From NCBI GenBank assembly GCA_010015655.1, contig ML976689.1, positions 552,294 through 616,293 of the forward strand: a DNA stretch of 64,000 nucleotides. Reading direction: 5' to 3'. The notes under the pieces were generated by a model, which worked only from the letters and a program-made list of their open reading frames with translations, did not search any database and had not been told where the DNA came from. Source of the DNA: Bimuria novae-zelandiae CBS 107.79 (lineage: Eukaryota > Ascomycota > Dothideomycetes > Pleosporales > Didymosphaeriaceae). The position numbers were made by a program, and so were the translations under genes. Below, piece after piece: positions 37,324 through 50,495 of this stretch (its first letter is position 1; the number at the start of each line of letters is the position of its first letter).

Positions 37324-37729
37324 TGTTACAATTACGAAGAATTACGGCGGCACAACGACCGTGACTTACGGAACAACAAAGGTCCACGCAGAAGGGCTAA
37401 CTGGACTTAGCACGCTAGTAGGCAGAGCAGAATTATGTTAGTGGTTACGTAATTAAGATCCCGTTAAATAGACGGAATTTAGGAAAAATACTAGCTTAGT
37501 AAAAGAACTAAAGGATATCCTACTAAAATTTAATTCTTTTAGGAGACTAAAAGGATTCCAGGATATTAAGGAATAAGATAACTAGTATATAGTCTAAAAT
37601 ACTTTTTATACCTTTCTTACTTTTTATACTTAACTCTTAATATTATAAGTACATTTCTTATAATAGATTAGTAAACCTCCTAATTAGTTATTCTATAGTT
37701 GGTTATAGGATTAAATTATTTATAAATCC

Positions 37730-37824
<95 letters not shown>

Positions 37825-37834
37825 NNNNNNNNNN

Positions 37835-37931
<97 letters not shown>

Positions 37932-38025
37932 GCTCTTAATTACTAAGTATCTACAAGGCGCTTTACACTTAACTTATCCTCCCCTAACTAAGAATAGGCT
38001 TAGGTATATATAGTCCCTTATATTG
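37324..38025 (+). repeat. 5' LTR of Gypsy B
   Basis: Begins TGTTACAATTACGAAG. About 702 bp long because it contains the ATT microsatellite; without it the length agrees with the ~516 bp of the 3' LTR after removal of the Copia. The first ~120 bp are hardly RIP-mutated. Confidence 0.85.
37731..37930. repeat. (ATT)n microsatellite with assembly gap
   Basis: Roughly 190 bp of pure ATT trinucleotides on both sides of ten Ns at 37825-37834. The corresponding position of the 3' LTR (near 49738) has only a short ATATTACTACTAT stretch, so the expansion is private to this copy. True length is unknown. Confidence 0.95.
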
Positions 38026-39278
38026 TTTTAACTACCTAAAGGTCTAAGATAATATAATAATACTATTAAGCACTACTAGCTTAAGGGTCCTTATAAGAAG
38101 TAGTGCTTTTACACTAACTATAAACTTAATAACGTTACTATCTAACTAAGCTAAAAAAATATAATAGCTTAAGGGAGAGTTAGCTAAGCTAATAGCTTAT
38201 ATTTTAGTTATTATAACTGTAGAAAGGATATCCTTTAAAATTCTTAAAATATATAAAAGTAAACGGGAAGGACTTATGGCGTTTCTTATAAATATAAAAC
38301 TGTACTACTAATATAATAAGAATATTTTTAAGACTAAGTAGTTAAAATTCCTAGCAGCAGGCATGCATATAAAAGGTAAAATAGTTAAGTAGCTTTAAAC
38401 CCTTACTAAAGATTATCTAGAAAACGAAGATAACATCTTAGAATATAATAATAAAACTAAGAAGGTGTTTAAGGACTAGGTATCTTATAAGGAATAGATC
38501 TAAATTATATTTAACGAAGTTAATAAAGAATAATAAGCTAAATATAAAGACTTAAATAAACAAAATTAGCTCGTCCCTATATAGCTTATTTTAGATGCCT
38601 ATAGGCTAAAATTAACTACGATATCGCCGAACTTTAAGTAGCTTACTATAATAAGCTAAAAAAAAGCATTAAGGACGAGCTTACCTACCACGATAAGGTA
38701 AACGACTTAGAGGAACTCGTAAAGCTAGCTATATAGATTAATAATTAACTATACAAACGATAGTTGGAAAAGCGATAAAATAATTATATCTAACCTAATA
38801 TTAAAAAAAAGCTAGAATCTACGGAAGGACTGCGATAAGAATATTGTAATAACTAATAAAACTTAAGAATAGAAAATAAGGAAGTAGTAAAAGGGCCGTA
38901 ATAATAGACTATTTAATTAAAAGTAAAAATAATGCTTTAACAAAAAATCATGCTTAGGATATAGAGAATACAGTTACTTTTAAAGGAATTATTTAAAAAA
39001 TAATAAGGGATAAACTAAAAAAGCTTAAATTATTTAAGTAGTGATAGCTACGTCACGGTCACTAAGACCTATACTACTAAGAATAGATAAAAATAAAGTC
39101 TCTAATATAAAACATAAGGTTCTATAGACACTACAGAAAGCAGAATAAAGAATAGTACTTAAATATAAAGTTCTCCTCTAACTATTAGAGGGAAAGTGCT
39201 AGGTATATAATAGTAAGATACATACACCCTAGGAATACACGCAAAAGGTTAAACTTAAAGGGCTAAGAGTTATAATAA

Positions 39279-39675
39279 TGTTAGAATCTGAGATCCAGGG
39301 ACGGCTGTACCAGTTCTGTATCTAATCCCTCATGTCATTTGCCAGGAATGACCGGTCATGGGCGACTACGCCGCAGGGCGCTAAGTCACGTGACTACTCT
39401 CTAGAGAGCGCTCTGCAGAGAGCGCTCGCCAACGAGCAGGAATAAGCCAAGTATATAGAAACGCTAAGTGTGGCCTCTCTATACTTATGTTTAACCTATT
39501 TATTAACCTATTATTTAGATTTAACTTAGGCTCAGGTTAATTTAATTATACCATATATACCTTTAATACTAACGCCCTATTAATAAGCGCAAGCTATTAA
39601 TAAACCCTTACCTAAATTACTAACGCTTTTGCCTAAGAACTAATCCTAGTCTCCTTTAGGACCAGCTACCCCGAA
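39279..39675 (+). repeat. LTR and leader fragment of family A inside Gypsy B
   Basis: Begins TGTTAGAATCTGAGATCC and matches the reverse complement of 2970-3359 over about 390 bp, including the little-mutated GAGAGCGCTCG block and the TA-rich leader. Similarity stops near 39675. It is either a truncated insertion into element B or a recombinant piece; no duplication could be defined. Confidence 0.6.
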
Positions 39676-42600
39676 GGACTTAACAAATAATTTATAAGTT
39701 TACTATAAAGTACTAAGGAAATATACTAGTACTAGGATAATAGATTAAGATTTAATAATAATATAAGAGGGTAGCCTAGTTCCTTTGCAATAAAAAGAAC
39801 TATTAACTATATTAGATAAAAAAGGCATAAGTAGTAATATCGCTAAGAAACCTTAACTATAAGTTTATTAATAATTATAAACTAATAATAAACTGCTATA
39901 AACATTTCCCTAACGAATAGGCATAATACTATAAAGATTGAGGCTAGTAAAAGTACTTTAATAATAAATGCTAAAAGCACGTAGCACATAAAAAAGCTAT
40001 AAACTAGTATCGTAAAGGTATAAATTTAGGAATAATAGTAATTATAGGAAACTAATAAATAGAGGGTATAAATCCTAATTACCTATAATAAATTAAATAG
40101 TTAGACTATAATAGAGATTTCTTAGTACATCTATATTAAAAAGAATAAATAGTAGTACTAGAAACAACACTACTATACTAAGATCTAAAATCCTAGAAGT
40201 GTCTAGTTGCCGGATATAAATAACATAAGGAATTGTAAGAGGAAGAAAAGCTCCTATAAATTAAAGATACTAGGAGTACCTATAAAGCACTTTACTAGAA
40301 CTAATAGAAAAAGGCTAAAACTAATACTAGCATAAAAAAAGCTACTCGAACTTAGAATAAGAAAGTAAAGTATTTTTAGAATAATCCTAAAAAGACTAAT
40401 AACGAATTAGAAAACTAGGACGCCACTAAGTAAAAGACCTTACTGGTAGAGATGTAACTATAACGATGAAAAAGGTATAAATACATATAAATAACCTATA
40501 ACTAACTAAAAAAGTTATAATTAGCGATTACTACGTAATCGCGCTAATGAATCCTAGAGCAACTGGATATCTTATCTCACCTAAGGTAGTAGAGAAATAC
40601 AATCTATTGTATAAAAATAAGGAAATATTAGTATAGGTAGAAATGGCAGATAGGACGCTATCCTAAGGATATAGTAAAGGCTAGCTACGTCTTAAAACAA
40701 CGCTATTACTAGTTAGCCTAAATAGATTCTAGAGCTAATATAGCTTTATAATAATAGATCTTAGAAGCTTAAAAGTAATAATTAGTTATAATTAGCTTCT
40801 TAAACACAACCCTATTATGGATTTGTAGAGAAAAATACTACTTAGCTAAAAACCTACTCTAAAGGTTACTAATATATAAAAAGTATAAAAAGTATAGCTG
40901 TTAACCAAAAATACTTTAGTAGGATGGGTTAAAAGATAAACTGAATAATTTTTAGCTACTAAAATTACAAGAGTTATAAAAGAGAATTTAGGCTAAGTAT
41001 GACTAATTTAGGTATAATACTTAGGCCTTAAGGTAAAAGTAAAAGTTAATAATATTCTACTAGAATACGAGGAATATTCGGAACTCTTTAAAGAAGTTAA
41101 ACGAAAATAACTACTAAAATACTAAGAATAAGATTATAAGATACCTTTAGTAAAGAGTAAGAAGCTACGTCTAGAATAACTGTAATTAATCTTTATAAAC
41201 TAAGAAAAAGAAGTATAGAAATACTTAAAAAAGAATTCTGCGACGAGATATATTTAAAAAAGTTAAAGCCTATCAGCTTTTCCTATACTTTAGGTACTTA
41301 ATAAAAACCGTAAGCTACGACTTTATATAGATTATAAATAGCTAAATAAAGCCACGGTTAAGAATTAGTATTTTTTACTATTAATTATAGAGCTTATTAA
41401 TGGATTTTTAAGGAGCTAAATAGTTTACGAAGTTTAATATACGTAATATTTATTATTATATATATATAGCTAAGGGATACGAATAGAAAATTGCGTTTAA
41501 GACCTATTATAGCCTTTATAAGTACTAAGTTTTATCCTTTAAATTCATAAACGCGTCTAAAATATTCTAGACGCTTATTAATAAAGTACTGTATAAATAA
41601 CTAGATATATTCTATATAGCTTATCTTAATAATGTACTTATCTACTCTACTAGAGCACTTAAGGAGCATGTAGAATACGTTAAGAAAGTACTTAAGAATA
41701 TAAATAGACTATAAGAACCTTACTAGCTTTATAATAATAAAGAAGCTTAACTAACAATAGGTATAATAGGTAGAATTCCTGGCAAATTTTAACTTTATAA
41801 TATACTATTAACTAGGAACGCTTAATAGCGCAGCAGGTGCCCAAAGTAAAAAATTAGACCTTACTAAAGATAAACTAAATCTATATAACGCATTACTATA
41901 AGTAAAGAGTAATAAAACTATTAAATATAATTAGTTAATATTAAAGATCCGCGTCGCTAGCCTAAGATATATAAAATTAATAGTATAAATTCGTTAAGAC
42001 TATAAATAACTTTCCTTAGATGAACGGAAAGAATACGATCTCCTCTAATATAGACTTAATAAAATAAGATAAGATTACCTCTATAGAATCTATACAAAAC
42101 TAGGATATAAGGAAGTCTTAATTAGAAAACTATATAAATTACTAGAATAGGAACACCTAGGTATTAAAGAAATAACGTGCCAAATCGCGAACAAATATAC
42201 TATTTTTAGACTTAAGTAGGCGGTAACTCGAGTTATAAGTAACTATTTAGTATCCTATAAAAATAAGCTAAAGAGCTATAAGCCTTACGGACTATTATAA
42301 CTACTATAAATAGCTAAAAGACTATAGTAGAGCGTACTAATAGACTTTATAGTAAAGCTTCTAAAGTTACTATAACTAAGAATAAAGCGAATATGCAACA
42401 CTATTATAGTAATAGTTAACTACTTAACTAAGGTAGCTAAGTTTAGGCCTATAAAAAAATATATAATAATAGAAGAACTAGCCTACGAGGTAAATAACAC
42501 AGTATTTATAAAACACGGGCCACTAGAAAAGTTTATTATAAATAGAGACAAGCTCTTTACCTCCAAGTATTAAAATACCTTTATAGTAGCTCTGAGTGTT

Positions 42601-44115
42601 AATAGTAAGCTCTTAATAAGTTTCTACTCCTAGACTAATAAACAAACGGAACGTACGTATTACTCTAAAGCAGTATTTATAATTCTACGTTAATAAGTAA
42701 TAAATTAATTAGGTAAAGTTACTACTAATAGCCTAGCTAGCTTATTATAGCGCAGGGTTAGATATAATACAGTACTCCCTATAATATATAAACTATAGAT
42801 ATAAGCTAATTACTTATTACGATCTAAAAGACGTAGAAAGCATTATTATAAAAGCCTAAATAAGTCTTAAAAGGTAAAGAAACTTTATAAATTTTTTTCA
42901 AAATAAATTCGCTAAAGGGTTCTTACGGCATCTAAGAACGAAAATAAGTAAAAAATTAAAAAACTAACCCTTAAGAGGGGGAACAAAGTTTGCTTAGTAT
43001 AAAAAATCTAAGGATAAAACGACCTAGCAGGAAACTAAATTACGTCTAAGTAGGCCCTTTTAAGGTATAAGAAACTAAAGGACTAGTTATAATTATATTA
43101 CTTTTATTACTAATTACGAAGATATATTATATATTTTATAAATTACTTTTAAAACTAGTACCCTAAGACGCTCTAGTTAAAATCTAGTTAGATTTAAAAG
43201 ATAGCAAGTAGAAGATTAAAGAAATTAAAAACCTAAGAATAATTTAAGGTTAGTCTAAATAACTAATTTAATAGAATGGATATCTAGAATAATATAATAT
43301 CTAAAAGATAAAAGAAAACCTTATAAACTATAAGTTATTAATATTAAAGTATTATTAGTAGCACCTAACGAAGGGATAGCATTCTTAAAAAATTAATAAA
43401 AAAGTTAAAACGATTAAAAGATAAGAAAGAATTGGCCTATAACTAGTCTAGATTAGTGGAAGGTATAAATAGTAATAGTTTAAGAATAATACTAGCACCT
43501 ATACTCTTTACAGCCTCCTCTTTTAACTAATCTAGAACGTTAGAAATATAAATATTATAAGTAGTAAAAATCTACTCTTCTTCTTTTATTTACGTAATTT
43601 TTAACTTTAAATAAGCCATCTTCACTTCTGCCTAAAGTAAAGCTAGGCGCTTTTTACGCTTTATAGTCTAAATCCTCTCTTACTCTTTTTTAAGAACCTA
43701 AAGGCTATAATCTATATAAACTGCGATGCAAGTAGCATACTACTTAGCAGTAGTATTTATAAAGTACTTTAGGATATTCATCTCCTTATAACGTTTATAA
43801 CATATTAGTATTTTTAAACCTTAGGCGTAGTTAGCACGTAAATAATAGAATTTAATTAATAATTATTTTATTACCTTAGGTATAGTTAAGGAGACTAGGG
43901 AAACCTAAAGAAGGATATAATATAACCTTAAGTTAAAACGTGCTTACCTTTATACCTTAGGGACTAGTACTAGATAAGACACGTAGTATAATTTTATAAT
44001 AACGTATAAAAATAGGGTATTAGGATAATAACCCTAAAGGGGGAATAGTATTATAATTACGAAGAATTATAGCGGTATAGTAACTATAAATTATAGAATA
44101 ATAAAGGTCTATGTA

Positions 44116-44314
44116 TGTCCGATTACATGGCACTTTGCACTAAACTCAAAGTGTAAAGGTGGCTGGGCAATCCTACGCCAAGAAAAGAAGACTTCGGTAG
44201 CTGTCTGACAGAACACGAACAAGACAAAACACGAACATCATTAATTAATTATTATAACTATTAATTCTTATTATTACATTAGCTTAAAGTGACAGAACAC
44301 TATTAAATCTAATA
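44116..44314 (+). repeat. 5' LTR of Copia element
   Basis: 199 bp, TGTCCGATTACATGG to AATCTAATA. It differs from the 3' LTR at about 15 positions by eye, about 13 of them transitions. Confidence 0.9.
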
Positions 44315-47300
44315 ATTAAGAGTCTTACTACCTTAATACGACCGGTTGCAATGGCGCAATCTACCCTTAGAGACGCTATAGTTATCCTAACTAATAATAA
44401 TAACTTTACTGTATAGCTGCAACAACTCAAAATGCGATGCAGGCTACTTGATATCTAGAAAATTATTAATCCAGACTCACCTATTAATCTAAAAACGAAA
44501 CCTGTTATGCCAAAGCCTCTCGCTATTAGCCTCTACTAAGCATCACAAGCTTATGTGACTGTAAACCCGAACACCCCGCTAATACACCTATCGCAACTAT
44601 TAACGCAAGGCACAAAGGCATATAAGGACGATATTAATATCTATAAAATACTCCTAGAAGACTATAAGATGAACGATCGCGAATACAAAGAGGAGAGGGT
44701 AAACATTAATAAGGTAGTTATCTACCTACAATTAATAGTTTTAGCCCACCTACAAAAGAATTGCTGTTTACCAGAGCTATTAATTAAGCAATGGATTAGT
44801 AATCTTATAGCTAGAGTTGGTGTTAACCTAGAGCATGAGCAAATGCGGGCAAGGACCTGATATTATAAGGCGATTAAGCCCATAAGAAGCGTAGCTACCT
44901 GGCACACATGGCTAAATAAGTATGATTACGCGGCCACTAAAGTAGAAACCTAAGGGGTAGGAGAGCTTCAGCAGCTAAGCGCAGTTAAAGAAGACTTTAT
45001 AAAGGTAGTTAATTATATTGCCTCTTAATAGGTTACAAATTTTCAGTCAACCTAGAGAAAGGACCCGTCCGTCTCTAGGGAAGGCATAATAAGACTCTTC
45101 CGAGACTATATAAATTTCTAGCACCTAAATAAGGGTAAATAAAAAGGCGCTTTTGCTGCTGCAGAGTTATTTCTCGCTAAAGGTGGTAAATCTACCTAGG
45201 CTATAGAGAGGGACGCCTCTCTTATGGATAAAGCAACATTATTTAAACTAAGGGGAAGACCCCTTAAACAACGAAATAATAGTCTTAGTACTAGAACTAA
45301 GTGGTCTGCCACGAGCGATTACGAGCTAGCGATAGCTAGTGGTAAATACTACCTTGCTTATAATTAGCGTTATGCTCTAAGAGATTGCTTCTATGCATTC
45401 TTAGAGAAATAACTTAAATAGTTTAAGCTAAAGCCTTTTATAGTAAAGCTAATCTAATTTAAGTTAGAGCACGACTTAGAGCTGTAAGAAGCCCTAAGAG
45501 CTCTTAAAAGACTAAGATCTTAAATACTAAGAATTAAACTATTACACACTCCTACTCCAACGCGAATTACTAAGGCTAACGATAAGTGACTAGATAGACG
45601 AAAGATTACTAAAATCCTAGCAAGCTTTAATGCAGCATCCTTCCATACCGATCTAAACACGTACCTATTACGATACTCAGCTATCCTTGATTTAGGCACA
45701 ACTTGCCACATCTTTAACGATATCGATTGTTTTGTCTTGTATAGGCCACCGTCGCCTGGAGACTTTATATGGGCTGGCAATACACAAGTATAGATTAAAG
45801 GATATAGGAGCGTTTACCTCAACATACGAAGTGCAAGTAGCAATCGAATAATACGGCTAGACAATGTAGCCTATTATCCTAATCTACTTTGCAACCTAGT
45901 GTCGTTCTAATTACTCTGCAAGCAAGGCCTTTGGTGGGATATAAAAGCGGACCCTATAACTCTAAAGAGAAGAGATAATATGACGCTAGTAGAGTTTTAG
46001 GAGCTATATAGATAATAGGTGCTTAAGTACAGATCCGCCCTATTACGCTGCATGGTTGTTAATAGTGTACTAGCTGCCCACATAGCGCACAAAACCAACA
46101 CCCACACCAGAAGGCCAAAGAAGGCAGATGCCTTAACCTGGCATAGACGACTAGGTTATCTAGGCCCTTAAGCCCTTAAACACCTTGTTCAGCAATCTTA
46201 GGGGGTAAGAATAAAAGGGCTTACTATAGCTAAATGCGATGCCTGTAGAAGAGCTAAACTTAAGCAACAAATACGCCGACAACTAAGGGATCTAACAGAA
46301 GTCCCTAGCGAAAGGGTAGCCATTAATTTCCACGATTTTAAAACTAACAGTTTTATAAAAGAGAAAAGTTAAATGCTAGTTACTAATTAATTCTCTAGCT
46401 TTATGTAGGACTTCTACTTTAAAGACAATTGCCCAGCACGATTAATTATTAAGCTACTTAATAGCTTTATATAATTTATAAAAGTATAATTTAACGTTAC
46501 TATTAAGGTTATTAAATCGGACAACAAAATCTTTTTTATTAAAGCTAAAGTAGAAAGGTGGTACTTAGCATAAGGTATTAGAATTAAGCCTTTAGCACCC
46601 GATACCTAAGCATAAAATAGAGGAGCTAAACACTTAAGGGGTGTTATTAAGGAGAAAGCGCGCGCGATGCGACTTAACTTTAACCTATCTTAGTAAATAT
46701 AGCCTAAAATTACCTAAGCCGCCGTCTACCTCTATAATTAAACTCTAAACTACGGCAATCGCTGGCGATCACCATACGAAGTGTTCTTTACGATAGTAGC
46801 CTCTTAAAACGGCTTTGTCACCTAGCCACGAAAACCTAATCAAGCTCACCTGAAAGCATATAGCTATAAAGCTTTTACTATAACCAACAATATAAAACGC
46901 GGCAAGAGTAAGCTCTAAAGGCTTAACCCTAAGGTATAGATTAGCTACCTTATTAGCTACTAATTAACTAATATTTAGAGAATCTAGATTCTATTACTTG
47001 CAAAGGTTATCAGCACTTACGATGTAATTTTTAATAAGGACTTAGTGTTCTTAGGTAAGACTAAAGACCTAATAGACAACCTTATGCATAGCACCTTAGA
47101 AGAAATCGCAGCTTAGGTGCGATTAGTAGAGCTACCTCCCTTACCTTAGCAAAACCCAGAGACGGAGTCCTTTTATAAGGATAAAACAATCACTAACACA
47201 TCGTATAAGGAAGGAGACGAGGAGACCTTAGGCTATAGGCAAAGCAGGAAATTTAGCTACGAATACCTAACGCCTCTATTAACTCTACTACTAGTTACAC

Positions 47301-49193
47301 TCCTTGCCTAGTTAATAATAAGAGATAAATAACCTAAATTACCTTATAAAGCATAAGCAGTGCAATTGCAAATAAGCCTATAGATCGCCACTTTTATAGC
47401 AGGCACTAAAGCTGGCAGCGCTAGCAAATATAATAGCAAGGTTCTTAATAAGGCCTAGCTTTAACGTATAATTATAGTAGGTAAGAAGCCGCATCGGAGC
47501 GTGCTACTAGAGCTACCCACATGCTAAAATAAGCTCGAGGACCACCCTCTCTACGATATGTGGAAGGAAGCCGAGCGATCCCATCTACAGAGCCATAAGG
47601 AAATGAAATCCTGGAGTAAGGTTGCAGCCGCTCTAGTAAAAGCAGTAGGCTACTAAATCCTTAACTATATATAGGTATATACCTATAAGTTTAATAAATA
47701 CTATCGACTACAGAAGTGCAAGGCACGACTAGTTATAAAAGGTAACTAATAATAGCACCTTACTTCGCAAGAAACCTACGCTATAATACTAGCAGGATAA
47801 TTATTTTACATGCTTATAGTAATTATAGCTTAGTTTAACCTAGAGCTTATCTAACACGACGTTACTAACGCTTTTGTCCACGCAAAGCTGGACAGAGAAA
47901 TCTACATAAGAATGCCCCGTGGCTACTCGCGAGCAGGCACAGTCCTCTACCTATATAAAGCACTCTACGGACTGCGCATATCTTCACTGCTTTAGTAGAG
48001 AGAGTTTACATCAACGCTTTATAATATAGGTTTTAAAACAGTACCCCACGAGCTATGCTGTCTTATTAAGGATGGCATTATTATCTTCTTCTATATAGAT
48101 AACCTTATTATTACTTACGATAAGTTATAATAGTAAGCTACTAAAGCTGCTCTAGCAAAGATAAGCACTAAATTTACACTTACTAGTAGCAACGACCTAT
48201 AATAGTTTCTAGGAGTTAAAGTTATTAGAGACCGCCTAAACGGAAAGATCTGGCTTTTACAGGCCTTATACATTAACAAGATCTCGCGCCTTATTAAGCA
48301 ACATAAGATACGGCATAAAACACCTATAGCAGCAGTTAAACTGCTTCCTCGAACTAGGCTCGCTAGTAAGGCTAAAGTTAATTAATATTAGCGTAAGATA
48401 GGATCTATCCTCTACGCTACAGTAACCACACGACTAAATATTGCCTTTATAAGCTCTCGACTTTCACGATTCCTATTAAACCTAAGTAAAGAGTACTAAG
48501 CTACTACTAACCGAGTTCTCCTCTATCTTGCGGATACTAGATTACTAGGTCTTTAGCTTGGGGGTGTAGATACTTTGGAGGTGGCAAGTAACGCTTCTTT
48601 CGCCGATAATACGCTCGACCGTAAGAGCTTACAAGAATACATTATTAAGCTATTTAGTAGCTTAATTACATAGAAAGCAAATAAGCAAGATACAGTCACT
48701 ATATTAACTATAAAGGCCGAATTACTAGCTCTCTTATAGGTGGCTAAAGAAGCTTTGTTCATCTCACGATTACTAAAGGAGCTAAAGATTAACCTTAGCA
48801 ATTCCCTTATTATAATTAATTACGATAACCAGCAAATAATCTGGCTTATTACTAAAGAGATCGCTAAGCTACAGACTAAGCTCTGTTATGTAGATATCTA
48901 TAATCACTAGCTAAGACAAGAGGTCGTATTAAAGACAATTAAGGTGGACTATTAACGCTTGGAGGACATGGTTGCAGATAGGCTCACGAAGGCCCTGCTA
49001 GCTAATAAGTAGAGTAACTTTCTAAACAAATTAGGACTTGTAGAAATTAAGGACAAGATTATAAACGTAGAGGTTAACCTGCTCAAGCTAGAGCAGAGAA
49101 TAGAGGCTTTTAAAATTGAACTGTAAAGGATAATACTATCAGATCACCGACAGATAGTCTCTAGCTTAAGGATAAGCCTAAGCTAAGGGGATG

Positions 49194-49392
49194 TGTCCGA
49201 TTATATGGCACTGTGCACTAAACTCAAAGTGTAAAGGTGGCTAGGCAATCCTACGCCAAGAAAAGAAGACTTCGGTAGCAGTCTAACAGAACACGAACAA
49301 GACAAAACACAAACATCATCAATTAATTATCACAACTATCAATTCTCATTATTGCATTAGCTCAAAGTGACAGAACACTATTAAATCTGACA
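49194..49392 (+). repeat. 3' LTR of Copia element
   Basis: 199 bp, TGTCCGATTATATGG to AATCTGACA. Its end retains the CA that the 5' LTR has lost. Confidence 0.9.
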
Positions 49393-49846
49393 ATGTAAAA
49401 GGACTAATAAGGCTTAGCACGCTAGTAAGTAAGGTAAAATTAAGTTAGTAGTTACGTAATTAAGATACTGCTAAAAGGATAAAATCTAGGGAAGACACTA
49501 GTTTAATAAAAAAACTAAAAGATATTCTACTAAAAAGTAAGTCTCTTATGAGACTAAAGAGATTTTAGGATATTAAGGAATAAGATAATTAGTATATAGT
49601 CTAAAATACTATCTATACCTTTCTTACTTGTTATAGTTAACTTTTAACACTACGAGTATATCTCTTATAATAAATTAGTAAATCTCCCCAATAGTTATTC
49701 TATAGTTTATTATAGGATGAGATTATTTGTAAACCGTAATATTACTACTATAGCTTTTAACTACTAAATATCCGCGAGGCACTTTACCCTTAACCTATCC
49801 TCCCCTAACTAGGAATAGGCTTAGGTACGTATAGCCCCTTGTAACA

Positions 49847-50495
49847 CTAAAGAGATAGTTAAAATAATATATTGTTTAAAAAATCTATTATATAATCTTG
49901 GACCTAAAGATATTAGAAAATAAAATAGATCTTATATAGATTATAGTAAAATATAGCAACGCTCTTACAGATAAAGTAAAAAAGCAATTAAAAGGACTAC
50001 GTAAGAAGGCAGCACGCCACCTATATAATAGCTTTAAGCTAAATTAACTATTATTAACATAATAATAATAAAAGTATAAGTAAAAAGGACTCTACTAGAC
50101 GGCACAAGAGTATATAGCAAGCGGATAGATATAGCACTACTAGGACGACACACTCGCAAGTTATATAATAACCTTAGTAAATAAGAGGTAATAGTGTAAG
50201 TATAGCTTTGCATAGGGATAATATAGCTAAATATATATTTCTACTAAGTTAGAATAGTAGATTCTAGAATATATACTTATAATTATATAGAAATACCTAA
50301 GCACTTCCTCTTCTAATATACGTAATAGTATAAGCTTAAGAAATAAATACTAAAGTAATTAAACACGCTAAGAGGAAGCCTCTTATTTTATTTTAAAAAA
50401 AATTAAAGGTAAATTTAGTAAAAATATAAACACTAAGCATAAAGGTAGTAAAAGTAATAATTTAATACGTAGTAGTAATAAAATATTTAGATATA
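49847..50495 (+). pseudogene. LINE piece 3: C-terminal domain
   Basis: Resumes after the CTAAA copy. Its stop-ridden plus-strand frame has weak similarity to the basic C-terminal region that follows reverse transcriptase in Tad-like LINEs. Assignment depends mostly on position between other LINE pieces. The TA before the pogo element ends it. Confidence 0.5.

Larger units (their letters stand above)
44116..49392 (+). mobile_element. Ty1/Copia element, full length, lightly RIP-damaged
   Basis: 199-bp LTRs at both ends are flanked by ATGTA (44111-44115, 49393-49397). Gag begins with ATG at about 44351 (MAQSTLRDAIVIL); one gag stretch of 101 codons at 44555-44860 is still open. Further on are the GAG-pre-integrase motif WHRRLGYLGP (near 46140) with CDACRRAK (46240) and integrase (about 46300-46800). 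Reverse transcriptase follows, with KALYGLR near 47960 and FFYIDNLII near 48090, then RNase H (DNTLDRKSLQ, VADRLTKALL; 48600-48990). A purine tract CTAAGGGGA precedes the 3' LTR. Stops replacing Trp and Gln show it has been RIPed, but less than its host. Confidence 0.9.
37324..49846 (+). mobile_element. Gypsy element B, with Copia inside its 3' LTR
   Basis: Target-site copies CTAAA (37319-37323, 49847-49851) bound an element starting TGTTACA and ending TGTAACA. Without the Copia it is about 7.2 kb. Gag (REGLMAFLINIKLYY near 38265, YLENEDN near 38415) is followed by an aspartic protease segment with GYLISPKVVEKYN near 40550. Reverse transcriptase has LYIDYKQLNKATVKN near 41320 and a YLNNVLIYST box near 41625. 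Integrase-like sequence follows at about 42100-42900, and a purine tract AAAGGGGGAA before the 3' LTR. Stops abound. An LTR fragment of family A lies between gag and protease. Confidence 0.85.
44049..49846 (+). repeat. 3' LTR of Gypsy B, interrupted
   Basis: The LTR is 44049-44115 plus 49398-49846. It starts TATTATAATTACGAAG (RIP version of TGTTACAATTACGAAG) after a purine tract and ends TGTAACA. The Copia entered at the pentamer ATGTA, which corresponds to ACGCA in the 5' LTR. Confidence 0.85.
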
